A stretch of DNA of 60,000 nt from Adiantum capillus-veneris (GCA_014529385.2 CM043945.1:148541241-148601240); one strand, 5' to 3'. Numbered from the stretch's first letter, positions 1 to 12,225 are shown. Numbers and translations are program-made. The notes: generated by a model from the letters alone, not told the origin.

Positions 1-2
1 AA

Positions 3-974
3 AAGTGGGGGATTGATGCAATAGGCCCGTTACCTATCACAAGCAGGGGAAAAAGCTATATCTTTACGGCAATGGACTATCTCTCTAGATGGGTAGAGGC
101 TATAGCAGTAAAACAGATCACTGCAAAGGATGTGGCAAAATTTGTGAATGATGAAATATGTTGCAAGTTTGGGGTGCCATTAGAGCTACTTTCAGATAAG
201 GGGCCAGGATTTAGAGCTAAACTGCTAGACTTCTTATGCGCAAAGATGAAGATTAGTCACCAGCATACCACTCCTTATTACCCGCAGTGTAATGGCTTAA
301 ATGAAAGATTCAATGGTGAGTTGGTACAAATTCTTTCTAAAGTGACAGAGCACCAAGGAAAGAATTGGGATTTGGAATTGCCTAGTACATTATGGGCTTA
401 CCGTACTTCGTTGAAGACAGGTACAGGGTTTACTCCATTTCATTTGGTGTATGGAAAGGAAGCACTATTGCCTGTGGAGGTAGAGTTGCTTGCGGTCAAG
501 ATGTTAGAGAAGTTGTTTGGGCCGCCTAGTGATGCATTCAAAGAGAGGCTCTTGCAGTTACAAGAGGTTCAATTGGATATGATGAGCGCATTGGAGCATT
601 ATGGGCAGATGCAGGATAAGGCTTTGGAAAAGATAAATGAAAAGGTCAAAAGTAAGGGTATCAAGAAGCATGACTTGGTTTTGCGCTACAACAGTAAGCT
701 GGACAACACCTTCCAAAAGAAGTTTCAAATTAAGTGGGAAGGCCCTTTCAAGGTAGTGGAGTGTTTCTCGAATGGTACATATCAGTTGGCTAACCTGGAT
801 GGGGTTCTACATAATTCAAGGGTAAATGGATTGTGTCTTAAATTGTATCATGCTAGATTGATGATGGTGGAGCAAGATGAGCTGTCTGTGGAGCAAGCAA
901 TGTTGGTGAAGGATGAGGAGACCTGTGATGCGGCGAGTCTCATATCTCTCTTTGCCGCTGCTGATCATGAATGA
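3..974 (+). CDS. Ty3/gypsy integrase, 3' part (5' truncated by window edge)
   Basis: The frame is open from base 3, upstream of the first ATG at 72, so this is the end of a longer pol. It reads the integrase catalytic core: first Asp in KWGIDAIGP (codon 15-17), second in LLSDKGPGF, and Glu in NGLNERFN, giving the DDE triad. It continues through LPSTLWAYRTSLKT to a C-terminal GPY/F-type module (KWEGPFKVVECFSNGTYQLA). The stop is at 972-974. Integrase would insert retrotransposon cDNA into the host genome. The frame shows no internal stop over 323 codons. RT and RNase H lie outside the window. The style resembles non-chromodomain plant Ty3 (Tat/Athila-like) elements; assignment to a clade is inference. 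Confidence 0.85.
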   Translation, partial: KWGIDAIGPLPITSRGKSYIFTAMDYLSRWVEAIAVKQITAKDVAKFVNDEICCKFGVPLELLSDKGPGFRAKLLDFLCAKMKISHQHTTPYYPQCNGLNERFNGELVQILSKVTEHQGKNWDLELPSTLWAYRTSLKTGTGFTPFHLVYGKEALLPVEVELLAVKMLEKLFGPPSDAFKERLLQLQEVQLDMMSALEHYGQMQDKALEKINEKVKSKGIKKHDLVLRYNSKLDNTFQKKFQIKWEGPFKVVECFSNGTYQLANLDGVLHNSRVNGLCLKLYHARLMMVEQDELSVEQAMLVKDEETCDAASLISLFAAADHE

Positions 975-1946
975 TCTAGCAGGCTAGGGGATGGGCAAAT
1001 TATGTCAGGAGTTTTTTGGAGCAAGGGATTGCGCATATGTACATATACATGCATGGTGCATCAAATAAAGAATTGCCCATTTTTCATAGCTAGGTGGTTA
1101 CGTGGGGCCCACATGTGTACAGGTAGGACAGGGTGTACATAGTGCATGGATTTTCATTATTACCAGTACCACTTTGTTTTTTCTACAATAAGGAGGATTT
1201 GGTAGCGCGTAAAACTTCTCAAGGAACCTATCCACGGGCCGACGACATGAGGTAAGCAGGTGCGTCAGATGGCATCTAGTGGCGTCAGGAGGGCGAACGG
1301 GGTCAATATTTGCACGCGGATGAGGACGGACACAACGTGGGTGTTTTCTTGTGAGAGTTATGCAAAAAGTTTATCATTAGGACCACTTTTTGGGGCCACT
1401 TCACGTGGTTGCGAGACGCATTATTGAAAAGAAATGAGTGCCAGGTGTGTGGATGATGCAAAAAGGTGACAACTATGCACTGCGAGGTCAGTTTTTGGCC
1501 TGTTCGGGGTCCGTTTGAGGTCATCTAAAAGGCCAAGGGTGCCCAACTAATAAAGCTAAGTGTGGGAACTGAAAAAACTGAGAGAATACGAGAAAAAACG
1601 TGGAGAGAAGAGGAGGAACAGCCGCAGGTGTGTTTTTTGGTGTTTTTGGAGCCTGTTTTGGCCCTAAACTGCTCATCCGAGGTCGGATTTGAGCACTTTG
1701 ACATTGTAGACTAGGGTTTTGGGTCGTTCCGGACACGATGGCGCTGTCCATTTTTCCAAATTCCTCACTCTTTTTGTGCTATTTTTGCTGTGTAAGTTTC
1801 TCCTATGAGCGAAGCTTCTGCTCCAATTTGTGATTGTATCTGGTATCTTTTACCCATATTGTGTGAGCTATTTGCCCCATTGGTGTTGGCCCAAGCTCAA
1901 TTGTATCTAAACATAAAAAATTATCCTCTTTTGAGCTGATTTTTTT

Positions 1947-1948
<2 letters not shown>
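975..1948. other. non-coding stretch after the integrase; possible 3' LTR material
   Basis: No convincing coding frame. A purine-rich run (aggctaggggatggg) near 980-996 followed by TG at 1003 could be a polypurine tract plus LTR start, as expected downstream of a Ty3 pol, but no second LTR copy is available in the window to confirm it. Confidence 0.3.

Positions 1949-1977
<29 letters not shown>
1949..1977. repeat. (GT)n microsatellite
   Basis: About 14 perfect GT dinucleotides. A second, shorter GT run lies near 2070-2087. Confidence 0.9.
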
Positions 1978-2159
1978 GAGTGGTCAAGTGGATAGTCTCT
2001 CTCCTCTCACTCAAGAGGTGTGTTCCCTGTCTCGGCCAGGTGTGTTGTGTAAGCCGAGTGGTGCCCCATAGTGTGTGTGTGTGTGTATCTTCCCAAGAGT
2101 GTGTGTCGGGTCGTTATAGAGGCGTTCTGTGTGTTTCCATCCCGCTCACAACGTTAGGC

Positions 2160-3387
2160 GGGATGAGCTTGAGGTGGGAACCTGACCTAAACTTGCCTTT
2201 GACCTTAGGCAAGCTAGGGCTAAGCTTGAGGTGGGAACTCCACCTAAGGTGCTTGTCATGCTTGATGACTAAGGTACTTGAGGTATTTGTCATACTTAAT
2301 GAGGAAGGTGCTTGAGAAGCTTCCCATGCATGGGGGGTAAGGTGCTTGAGTCAAAAAGATACCCTACAAACTTAACGAGGAAGGTGCTTGAGAAGCTTCC
2401 TATGCATGAAAGTCCCAAAGTTAGGGGAATCTTTGACCTACCCTTCCACTCACCCAAAGGGCACCCCTTTTCTCAAAGGGCACATGGGACACATGTCAGA
2501 CTCTCCTTAAGCTTAACCACATGGTGTGCTTGAATGCTATTGGTTGGGCTAACGAGGGGTCCGATGAGCTTCTAGTTCCATCCAACAAATATCTAGATAT
2601 TTTCAAGCTCTCTCTCTCTCTCGAAGGGGTAAGGAGGACACTTGTCAAAAGACTACCCATGTACTTGACTGCATGCTGCATGTGATTGGCTAGGGGGAGA
2701 GGGGTCCAATGAGCTTGAAGTATGTGGAAAAGCAACAACTCGTCCCAAGCAAGCAAGGGGGGTGCTAGGGGGATATACACCACACACACACTCATTTTGG
2801 GGAACCATTCTCACTTGGTGAAAGTTGAGGAACTCCACCTCCTTCTCCAAGCTTGTGAGAAGTGAGAGCCAACACTCTTGGCTATGGAATGCGAATCCAA
2901 CCAAGAGCCATGCTTCAATGCTTAAGCTTGCCATCTTCTCCATCTTCATTACTATGCTATTATGTATGCTAGCAAGAAGAGTAATGATAAGTGAGGAACT
3001 ATTTCTTTCTCCTATGGAATGTTTCTTCTTCTTCTTCCCTATCCTCATTCCCCACTAGCTCTCTCCACCTTCCAAGGTGTTTGAGGCCTTGGGACTGAGG
3101 CTTGGGATAGTTAATGCTTTCTACAAAGTGTATGTTATGCTTGTGATGCATGAAGCTTTCCATATTCATTGCATCACGTAGGTCACAAGGAACACAAGAT
3201 TGTATTGTACCAAGTCTCTCTTGATGGGAGAAACTATAATACAAATGCCAAGTTAAGTAAGTACCATGTTTATGTTGCTACTATCAATCAAGTTCACCCA
3301 CTATGATCACAAAGTAACCTCACAAAAGTGCTTCATCTAATCTCCTAATTCCGCTACTGTCAAAATTCATAGGCAACTTTCATTACA
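2160..3387 (+). repeat. family-A Ty3 LTR, degenerate solo or 3' LTR copy
   Basis: Much of this region matches the reverse complement of 25348-26700 and the direct sequence of ~54240-55074. Shared landmarks are the GAGGTGGGAA motifs, GTGTGCTTGAATGCTATTGG near 2523, the stretch around 2880-2920 (tggaatgcgaatccaaccaa), AAGTCTCTCTTGATGGGAGA near 3210, and the LTR end at 3387 (cattaca). Unlike the LTR at 53436-55074, it is not followed by a tRNA primer site, so it is a solo LTR or a 3' LTR. The first ~200-400 bp of the family LTR is not recognisable here. The small ORFs in it are chance. Confidence 0.65.
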
Positions 3388-3534
3388 CATGGAATGCAAA
3401 GCCAAGAGCTCAACCAACCATACGGCAGAGCTTGAGTATCATCGAGGCGCTCAGAAAAGGGCCAAATTTGAGTGTCAATCAAACTGTAGAGAGACCAGGG
3501 GGGGGTTGTTAGCCATAGAAAGGAGAGTGTGTGC

Positions 3535-3536
<2 letters not shown>

Positions 3537-3607
<71 letters not shown>
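3537..3607. repeat. (GA)n microsatellite
   Basis: About 35 near-perfect GA repeats. The flank 3608-4660 has no supportable gene, only short chance ORFs. Confidence 0.95.
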
Positions 3608-3610
<3 letters not shown>

Positions 3611-4493
3611 TGAACTTGCATGGTGGCTGATGGGATGATAGAGTATGGCTTCACCGCTCTCATTGTGTGTCAGTGTGGGGCAAAAATTGGAGCCGAAAAG
3701 CAAGGGCAGGAGGGGTGTGAAGTTGCATGGCTGTAAGAAGGTGGTGGTTGTGAGTGTGCGGCGAGCAATAGTCAAGAGAGAGAGACAAAGACGGTGTGTG
3801 GTTTTGCTTTGATGTTGCATGGCGGTTGTGGTTGGTGAGAAAGATTCAAGGGGGTGTATAGGACTAATTACAGAGAAAGCAAAGGACAGAGCCGATGCAT
3901 GTGTTGTTGGTATGGGGGGTAGATATTATCTCTCTGTCCGATGGTACCACAAGCGAGAGAGAGGGAGTCAAGGACTAAATATGTGGTGTGGCCGCAAGAT
4001 GACTAGAGAGAGAAAACTAGGCCGCTAAGCGATGCTAATATGATCATGCATCGTGAAAGAGTGAGAAAAGTTGAGTTAACTGGCTATTGGTCGACTGCCA
4101 GTAATGGGTGTACGCGTGTACGGAAGAAAAAAGAACTTCGAACTCTCTCTAATGTGTTACCACCATATACCGATCATGCTTTTTTTTTTGCCACCTTTTC
4201 AGACTAATCTTTGCGAACTTAGCTCTGCTTCTTCTTCTTCGAAATTGCTAATAGTCTATAGATATCCAATGTTGATGATGTTTCTATTTTTATATAAGCT
4301 ACATCAGGCCTTGAAAATTTAGACTTTGGAGTCTCTTGGGGTTGTATCCCAGGCACATTGGTTCAATTATCCTGATTCTTTCTCTATACTTGAATCTTCA
4401 GCTCAATTCATGGGGAAATTCCATGAGGTTTCCTAGAATTTGTTCACCTTCTTCTTCTACTTCTCTGTTTTCTTTTCCTTTTTTTTTGGGGTT

Positions 4494-4510
4494 GGGGGGG
4501 GGGGGGGGGG
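4494..4510. repeat. poly-G run
   Basis: Seventeen consecutive G, preceded by GGGGTT, inside a T-rich tract. It could form G-quadruplexes or be a sequencing/assembly homopolymer. Confidence 0.85.
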
Positions 4511-4679
4511 ACTTCGGCTACTTTAGCTTCTTCTCCTTGTTCCCTTGTGCCAAATTCTCCGATGGATTTCTCATTAGTCAATGAATAATTGAAATCTAAT
4601 AATACTATATCAAACAACTCTAATTAAGAGATCTCCTAATTGATCGATTATAAACTTCTCTCACCCTTCACCTTATGAT

Positions 4680-5300
4680 GTGGGTCGTGACCGATGTCAT
4701 GACGCGCCACGTCCACTAGGGGAATCTGAGTCAGAACACACAATTTTGGGTATTATTATACTTCAGAAGAATTATTGTGATATCAGCAAGGGAAAACATG
4801 GCATTGATGGTGAGATTGATTGTGCTCGGAGATGTAGACTTTTTGGTGAAGCCCTTAAATCAGAGAACAAGCTAAGGGCTATATGGAAACATGTTATCCG
4901 AAAGGCTCTAGACTCATCATGGGAGAATTTGCAACTGGGATATCTAGATCCAAGAAAACTAACAACCTCACCATCATTTGTTATGGATGAGGACCATCAA
5001 GATTGTATTCGGCAAAGCCATGGTTAATATGTATGTCTATTGCGGTGAATTTCGAAGGGCACAATAAATTCTTGAGGCATTTATTGTATGGGGCCTTGTC
5101 ACTTTGAGTACATAGTTAGCAGGTGATCGCCAACATGGCGGTGGCGAGGATACTTCAATCGATATGTGCTCAGAGACCCTTTGGACAATATGGATTGGTA
5201 TATGTTGACTTAACTGCAACTTGGAAGTCTGATACAAAAGGAAGGCTTTCTTCGAAGCATTTACCCATGTTGCACCTTGAAGACTGATGTCAGCATGTGA
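4680..5300 (+). pseudogene. pentatricopeptide-repeat (PPR)-like remnant
   Basis: The best piece starts at 5020 and reads MVNMYVYCGEFRRAQ, then a stop, then ILEAFIVWGLVTLST, a stop, and LAGDRQHGGGED. This follows the plant PPR pattern in which an alVnMYakCG helix is followed by ..AQ.vLe.., a W-containing strand and aGy.qhG. Upstream, 4780-4860 reads ISKGKHGIDGEIDC, resembling the GK.iH.EI segment of PPR/DYW proteins. At least two in-frame stops (TAA near 5068, TAG near 5117) show it is not functional. PPR proteins bind organellar RNA; whether this is a decayed host gene or a captured fragment cannot be told. The match is by eye only. Confidence 0.4.
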
Positions 5301-6050
5301 ATGCCTACTTATTGTCATTAAAATAAAGAATTTATTTTGAGAAATAAAAAACGATGAGCTGCTAATATTAAAGGGCTGGTGACTTAATAAAAGCTAAGGG
5401 AGCGCCGTCAGAAAAGGCAGGGAGACGAGGTCGTAGTCGAGCAAGCTTTTGGACAACAACTGCAACCAGGAGGAGAGCCTTCTGTAGAGGAGAAGGAGGG
5501 ACGTGCTGTCTGTAGCAGATCTGAGGAGGAGCCGTCCCGGAGGGAGTCGTCTGCAGAAGCATGAGCAGGTTCACCAAGTTGGAAAGGGTTGTCTATTTAG
5601 TTTAAAAGTATTAAAAAAAGACAGTTCCCACGTTGCATCTCCAATCAACCGGCAAATAAAAAGAGTCATAGCTTCTGATGGTTTTTTTTAGTAGACAAGA
5701 GAGAGAGCAGTTAAACAAAAAGCATCACCGGAAGGGATCGATATAGCAGCAGTATAAAGCAAAGAAGGCGTAGCTTGTGCTCGTGAAGGTGGTTGAGAAG
5801 AGCAAGGGAAGGAAATGGAAGCAGGTAAATAAAGGGGAAGAGCAAAGACGAGAGAAAGGAAGTGCGCCTTCACTCGTGCTCCCCTTAGTCCAACGCTTCG
5901 ACATTTGTACTTCCGCTCACAGTCTCGACGGGTTCAAAAGGCATGGTGCCTATTGGGGTCAAGTTTTCTTTGTATCAGATTTTTAATTCATTAAGTATAT
6001 CAATTAATCAAGGTTGACACGGTGTCCTTTGTACCATATTCTCTTGTGTT

Positions 6051-6054
<4 letters not shown>
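5301..6054. other. no gene recognised
   Basis: Only short overlapping ORFs on both strands with no recognisable domain. No tandem structure is seen. Confidence 0.5.

Positions 6055-6132
<78 letters not shown>
6055..6132. repeat. (CT)n microsatellite
   Basis: About 39 uninterrupted CT repeats. The apparent RERERE/SLSLSL proteins in this area are its translation, not genes. Confidence 0.95.
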
Positions 6133-6135
<3 letters not shown>

Positions 6136-6249
6136 TTCCCACAGCCAATAGCTCGGTGGTGACCCTGCTCAACTCGAGAACATAAAATTCTCCGAAATCT
6201 TTGGTGAACTCTATGCGAAACTGAACCGGGTGGGGACTTTGGTAGCAAA

Positions 6250-7344
6250 AAGATGACAACACCACAAGAAGCAGCAATGCAATAGATGATGCAGCTATTT
6301 GATGCTTTCATGCAGCAACAACAACTAGTTACTTATGAGCAATTTGATTTGTGCCAATCAGATTTATTGCAAGGTTTTTCTCGATTGGAGGAAACTGAGA
6401 TGGAGCAAGCAAAAGTGGAAGAAGCATTGGATAGAGTTTATGCTAAAAGAGGTACGTTTGATGACTACGATGGTGATGGATATCTTGCATTCTATAGGTC
6501 ATAAATGGAGCTTATGGGTATTCTAACTAAGCATATGATCAAGGAGTTTGACCGGTTAGTACCTCCAGAATTACGTGAACAAATATAGAAGCTTATCAGT
6601 ATGTATACAGATAATTGAGAAAAACTTGAAGAAACAATTGTACAAGTGGGTGACCGACACATAGCCCTTGAAATAGAGCAGATGACTCAACAGAAGCAAG
6701 TTATTTTTAGTAAAGGTGATGGAGATCAATTGCAGACAATCAACTATGATGAATTTTGGGAGCAAATTCATGCAAGAAGTAAAGCTAAAGCAGATGCAGC
6801 TTTGCAAGTACCAGATTTCATCGTAGAGGATCATGTTTCAGGCAATCTAACACAGATAAATAATGAATTCCAAACTGAAGGCATTGAAGAAATTTTTTCA
6901 AAGCTTGCTCGCATGGTAACCACCTCCATCATTGATTCTTGCAAAGATTTAGACGAAGGTGGAAATTGTGATGTCAGTGTTCCACATACTAGTAATCTTT
7001 GCAGCATGTTGTTCTCAAGAATTTCAAGATGATCCTTTACAAGGTGTTGATGGTCCTCTAAGCACAATGGAAGCATGTGAGACCAAGCAGAACAACAGGT
7101 TTCTTGACAAGATTGCATAGATAAAATCATTTATATTGTAACAAATGAAGTGCAAGAAATCATGGAGTCAAAAGAGGATGTGCATGAGGGTATACATGAG
7201 TCTACAATTGCTGCTAACGATATGTTTACAGGTGCTGATATCACAGAACAAGATGAAGATGCAAATAGTGATGCTTCCTTGTCAGGGGTGAGAGAAGAGG
7301 ATGCCATTGTTAATGTTTTCTTATCTGATTGTGGTATGTATTGA
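6250..7344 (+). pseudogene. decayed gag-like reading frame
   Basis: One frame (6286, 6505, 6646, 7150 are all in phase) carries a coherent acidic, helical protein interrupted by stops: TAA at 6502, TAG near 6586, TGA near 6615 and TGA at 7030-7032, with more in 7033-7149. The piece FDDYDGDGYLAFYRS, then MELMGILTKHMIKEFDRLVPPELREQ, resembles the capsid-like segment of plant retrotransposon gag proteins (ending in F..LV.PELR), though DDYDGDGYLAF also resembles an EF-hand loop (position 12 is Arg, not Glu). The tail is acidic (EQDEDANSDAS). The homology continues in shifted frames to ~7720. Gag is the preferred reading; EF-hand similarity is probably coincidental. Confidence 0.4.
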
Positions 7345-8014
7345 GCAATATGTTATGGATGGTTTCCCTGATGTTAGTACATATTCAGAGGGACTGCATG
7401 AAGAATCTTCACAGGGTATCGGTGGATCTTTGGCTATCGTAGAAGTGTGTGAAGCGGAATAGGATGAAGCGATCTATGAAGATTGCTTGGATGAAGTTCT
7501 TTATGTCCCTAATATTTTTGACATGATTGAAGTGCAACATATTCACCAAAATTTCTCCTTGTGTTATTTCTCATGAGTTGCCAGATGATGAGGGTAATCA
7601 GTGCTCTACTGATTCAAAAGTGGATGAAAATTTACAAGTTACGGCTCTTTTTCATGGTCAGGCTAGAGTTCCAAGTAATGATGTCTCTGACACTGATGCA
7701 AGATTCAAAGGTTCATGATAACTATGAAGTTAGAGGAGGTGATGATGCTAAGTCACTATGGATAAAGCAAGGGATGCATATGCTTCTTCAGTTTCTTTGG
7801 CGAAGTACTGGCTATGGTTGCGTCCGGATACTCTTTCTACTAATGCTTATGCTAGTATCGTTATGGTTTCCGGTAAAAGGGATGCAGTGCTCATATATGC
7901 TTGTTGAGCACAATGTGCCAAATTTTTACAGGATGTGGGTGTTGTACTTTGATTTAGGAAAAGCTCGTGGGCCTCATGAATGTTACGTGAACAGAACAAG
8001 ATAGAGAACGAGAT

Positions 8015-8282
8015 AGATTGAGAGAGTGCGTGTAGGTGCACCTCCTGGAGCATAGTGCTACATCGGCATGGCGAGAGAGAGAAGAGGAGAGGAGAGAAGA
8101 GAAGGACACAAACATTGGGTGCAATTTCCCCCGTACAAGAGTGAGCATAGATTGAGAGAGTGCGTGTAGGTGGACCTCCTGGAGCGCAGTGCTACATCGG
8201 CATGGCGAGAGAGAGAAGAGGAGAGGAGAGAAGAGAAGGACACAAACATTGGGTGCAATTTCCCCCGTACAAGAGTGAGCAT
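8015..8282. repeat. tandem duplication, 2 x 134 bp
   Basis: 8015-8148 and 8149-8282 are equal in length and nearly identical (differences around gcacctcc/ggacctcc and agcatag/agcgcag). Each copy holds a GAGA/GGAGAG purine run and ends in gtgagcat. Confidence 0.95.
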
Positions 8283-8442
8283 TTTCCTCTTGCAAGTATT
8301 TATTTATAGATTTCTTGAATGCTCAAAATGAATACACATTGGTCGATCAGACATAAATGGCCATAGCTCATAAAGAGCACTTGAATAATAAAATATACAT
8401 GAATGTGATGTACTTTCGAATAGCCCATATCTCGATCTTTCT

Positions 8443-9007
8443 TTTTCCACCTGTCAGTTGTAATAAATAACAAAATATCATTTTTTTATTACACTAAACC
8501 TTTTTAAGTCAAGATAGAATTCTCATCGGCAACCATATAGTCAAGACAACACATTTGTTAGACTTTGTTGTGTATGACAGGCTTCAAAGAACCTATCAAT
8601 TGTTATCCATGTCAAACATAAAAATTATTAGATTAGCTATTGTCCTAAATATTACAAATCTCAAGTATTTCCCACACTTTTAAAAAAAATAATCCTGCCA
8701 AAATTGCACCGTATGATCTTAAAAACTACTCTTTTTTTCACCTTTCAGCTGTAATAAATAACAAAATATCAATATTTATTACACTAAATCTTTTTAAGTC
8801 AAGATAGAATTCTCATCTGCATCCATATAGTCAAGACAACAGATTTGTTAAACTTGGCTGTGTATGGCAAGCTTCAAAGAACCTATCAATTGTTATCCAT
8901 GTCAAACATAAAAATTATTAGACTAGCTATTGTTCTAAATATTACAAGTCTCAAGTATTTCCCACATATTTTTTTTAAGTAAACTGCACCGTATGATCTT
9001 AAAAACT
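8443..9007. repeat. tandem duplication, 2 x ~280-290 bp, diverged
   Basis: GTAATAAATAACAAAATATC occurs at 8460 and 8751, and GCACCGTATGATCTTAAAAA at 8706 and 8986. The spacing drops from 291 to 280 bp because of indels. The units are AT-rich with no ORF. No terminal inverted repeats seen. Confidence 0.85.
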
Positions 9008-11066
9008 TAGCTAGACCATATCAGAGTCATATGGCTGTATTCGAGCCATCTGACCACACAGATAGCAACTAAACCTTAAGTCAGAGTGCCAGATATTTTA
9101 ACCATAACCCAACTATCTCCTATTTTGGGTAGTTAAAGAAAAGATAGTGTCAATCCATCAAACCAAAACCTAACTTCATGAGAACTTTATCATTAGTAAA
9201 TCAAAAACCAAATGGTATCAAAACAATATTTAAAGAGTTTCTTTAAAGACCCTGTACAACAACGAGTAGCTTGTCTGCTGATCGGAGGTTGTGAACAATT
9301 AGCTGACTGTTCACACATTAATGCAAACAAACACAAATGTCTTTATATTTATAAAACATCCAAGAGCCGAGAGTGATACAAAAGGTGGCTGCAATAGGAT
9401 CACATTATTGGCAATCCATATTAGGATTCAAAACCCAATTGGTGAGGTCCAAGTAAAGCAACCAGGTAAGTGTAAAACACTAGAAATAGAGTGCAAGGCA
9501 TTAGTTAAAGCACAAAAAGTATAAAAATAGAGCTAGACATCAGTTAAAGCTACACAAGTATGCCTTATCAGTCAAAATACCAGCAATAGATAGAGTCTGA
9601 CCTTGGAAATCACAATATATAGTCGAGACCACTATACAGAATTCAATATAAACCAGTAACAACTGAAGTGATGAACCATTTTAGTAGGTCACAGCTACCA
9701 TATCGAAACCAAGCCCAAACCAAGAGCAGTAGCATAGTCGACCTAATGTGTACTTCAAGCCAATGTCAAGCAATATACCATCAGAGTCAGGAAATAGTTA
9801 GCCATGATCACAAAACCATAAGTTTTAGAAGTAATCCATCCAATATCCACTAGATGCAACCCATTTCCTAACATAATTAGCTTCTGCCAAAAACATAATG
9901 AAGATGGGGGGTAAGTGAAGATAAAAGTAATCAACATAAGCAAGTCATCTATCTCCACTATGAAACACTAAGCCACAAACATCGGAAGAAAAAATAGCAA
10001 CATTAGTACTAGCCATAGTGGGATCTAAGAGTACGAAAAGAAGCAGGCCCTCAAATAATTCCACAGTTATCCAACATGAGACAACATAATCTGAGAAAAC
10101 TCAATAACCTAATGAAATCCAAGTAAAAGAACCATAGACCTGCCATTAAAAAGATCCCTCATACTATTTTTTGGCTCATCAAATGAGCCAGCCATATTAG
10201 GTAAAAGTCAACTATCCAACCCAAACCAAGAAATCTATGCAAGCGACTCAAAATCCAATGCCAGTATCCACTTGATTTCTCTATATATGCATCCCATGTT
10301 CTAATTAGGAAGAGATAGAAACAATAAAATTAGTTTTTGCCAAAGGATGAGACCCTTGTACAACTTTGTACAATGTCAATAGAACAAAACACCATTCAGT
10401 CTGTAGTCCAGCACCCGAAAGGGTCAGAAAAAAATAGTTTAGTATTTGTGTTCTAAGGCAAGAGTCAAGCCCTAGCATAATCCAAGTCTCCCCATAATGA
10501 GTGAGCCATAATAATTTTTCAAGCACAAGGTTTAGTAAAGGCAAGAGCAAAAGATCAAAGCTAGTATGAGGAGGCAAAGCAACCCTGCATCAACAGAGGT
10601 AAGCAGGTTTTCCATTATCCAGAAACACAAAATACAAAGCCACTAGTAGCAGGCATATGGGCAAACCATACGTCCAGGTGGGTAAACTACAAGGTGCGTT
10701 AAAAATATGCTCGAAGTTATCATTTTCCCTAGAACTAGAACATGTAAGCCCAAGTCTAAATATCAACAACCAATAAATCAACATGTAACTTTCAAGAAGA
10801 ATAGAAATCAGCAGCAAGTAAATCACCATGCAACACTCGGGAAGGATATAAACTAGTGACTAGCATTTCTACCATCTCTAGTGAGTTAGATAACACTCAG
10901 ATAGCCAGGGCAATTTCCAAGAAATATATTCACAACTAGTATATCAAAACATTAAAATTTTCTAAAGGAGACTTGAACAAAATATAGAGCCTATGAAGCA
11001 AAAGCATTCCCAATAATCTCCAAAGTTGCACGGGAAGTAAACTAATGCAGAGCCAAGCACCTTTCC

Positions 11067-11069
<3 letters not shown>
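9008..11069. other. AT-rich stretch without recognised gene
   Basis: No ORF has a recognisable domain. Faint internal repetition is present (for example the 'atccacttgat ... gcatccca ... ctaatta' context near 9845 and 10265), suggesting old degenerate repeats. Confidence 0.5.

Positions 11070-11153
<84 letters not shown>
11070..11153. repeat. (CT)n microsatellite
   Basis: About 42 CT repeats, the longest in the window. Confidence 0.95.
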
Positions 11154-11154
<1 letters not shown>

Positions 11155-11849
11155 AAAAATAAACAAATCCAAGTCTAAGTGAGGGAACACAGCTCCCTCA
11201 CATGCATATGTAAAGGTTGAGGAAGATGTGCAAGGTTGTAGCCCAATATCCTTCCAGCTTCAAAGCATGGGGCCAGATGCAAAGGAGGCCCCATTGAAGG
11301 GGTATTGAAGCCACACGTACCCGATGAGGCAAGTTAATAGTTTGCAAGGGGGAGCCCATTGAAGGGGCATTGAAACCATGTACCCAACAAGGCAAAAGAC
11401 ATCGCATATGGGGGAAGCAAAGGAATGTGCAAAAGAATTAAGGGAGACAAACAGGTTGCAGAGCATCATGACAAGGGAAGGATGCATTAACCTAGGTATC
11501 ACGGCCACATTGGATGTCCAATTCACGCAAGGAATGAAGCAAAATGAGGGTCTCATTACTTTTAGTGAGGGTTTTATTAAGGGGCTAATCCCATTCAGCA
11601 TGCAACCCTTAGGGGTTAAGCTATGAAGCAAGATGACCCAATTAAGAGGTCAAGAGTCCTATTCCTTTAAAATCAAGGAGACCATCGGTCCATTTATGAT
11701 TAGAGCATTACAAGGCCACTCCAACCAGAGCTAGAAAGTGGAAGGTAAAGACTTATGGTAGTCACCCATCATTACATCCATAGATGAGATTATAAGATAA
11801 AGAATCATGGTGACCTCCCCAAGACATCATATTCATCAGCACCCTTATG

Positions 11850-12225
11850 CATATCATGAGTCAGAATCACCCATTGAGGAAGTGCAAAGTAACTATCCAA
11901 GGTAATCACCCACCCGATAATATAGCTATCACGTACATCAATAGTTCAAGTATAGGCGTGTGTAACTAGATGTAGTAATCATAGTTAGATAAGGTGATCA
12001 AGTGTGTGTGCCCACCCTTACCCAAGCACCACACTCAATGTTACCTAGGCTCCATTATGCATAGCTAAAGCCAAATTTATTCATTGAGGGAAGTGCAAGG
12101 TATAGACTCAAGGTAACCACCCACAAGACAAGATAACCATTTGCTACATCATTAGCTCGTGTATGTGTGCAGCGGAATGAAGCAATCATAGCCAAATGAA
12201 GTGACCAAGTGTGTGTGTTCCAGTA
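11850..12225. repeat. degenerate tandem repeat, 2 x ~205 bp
   Basis: CATTGAGGAAGTGCAAAGT near 11873 and CATTGAGGGAAGTGCAAGG near 12083, each followed by similar 'aaggtaaTcaCCCAC' and 'caagtgtgtgtg' segments. No coding content. 12226-13664 shows only short ORFs and nothing recognisable. Confidence 0.6.

Noticed and set aside
3475-3820. ORFs encoding SLSLSL/RERERE or CVCVC runs (also near 6000, 21100-21950, 22022, 26056, 51336)
   Set aside because: They are translations of GA/CT and GT/CA microsatellites and are open in several frames at once.
4104-4584. Short ORFs of 72 and 82 aa
   Set aside because: Low-complexity, hydrophobic translations of T-rich and poly-G sequence with no domain.
6460-6500. 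Calcium-binding EF-hand protein
   Set aside because: A single loop lacking the position-12 Glu, in a frame with three stops and gag-like flanks.
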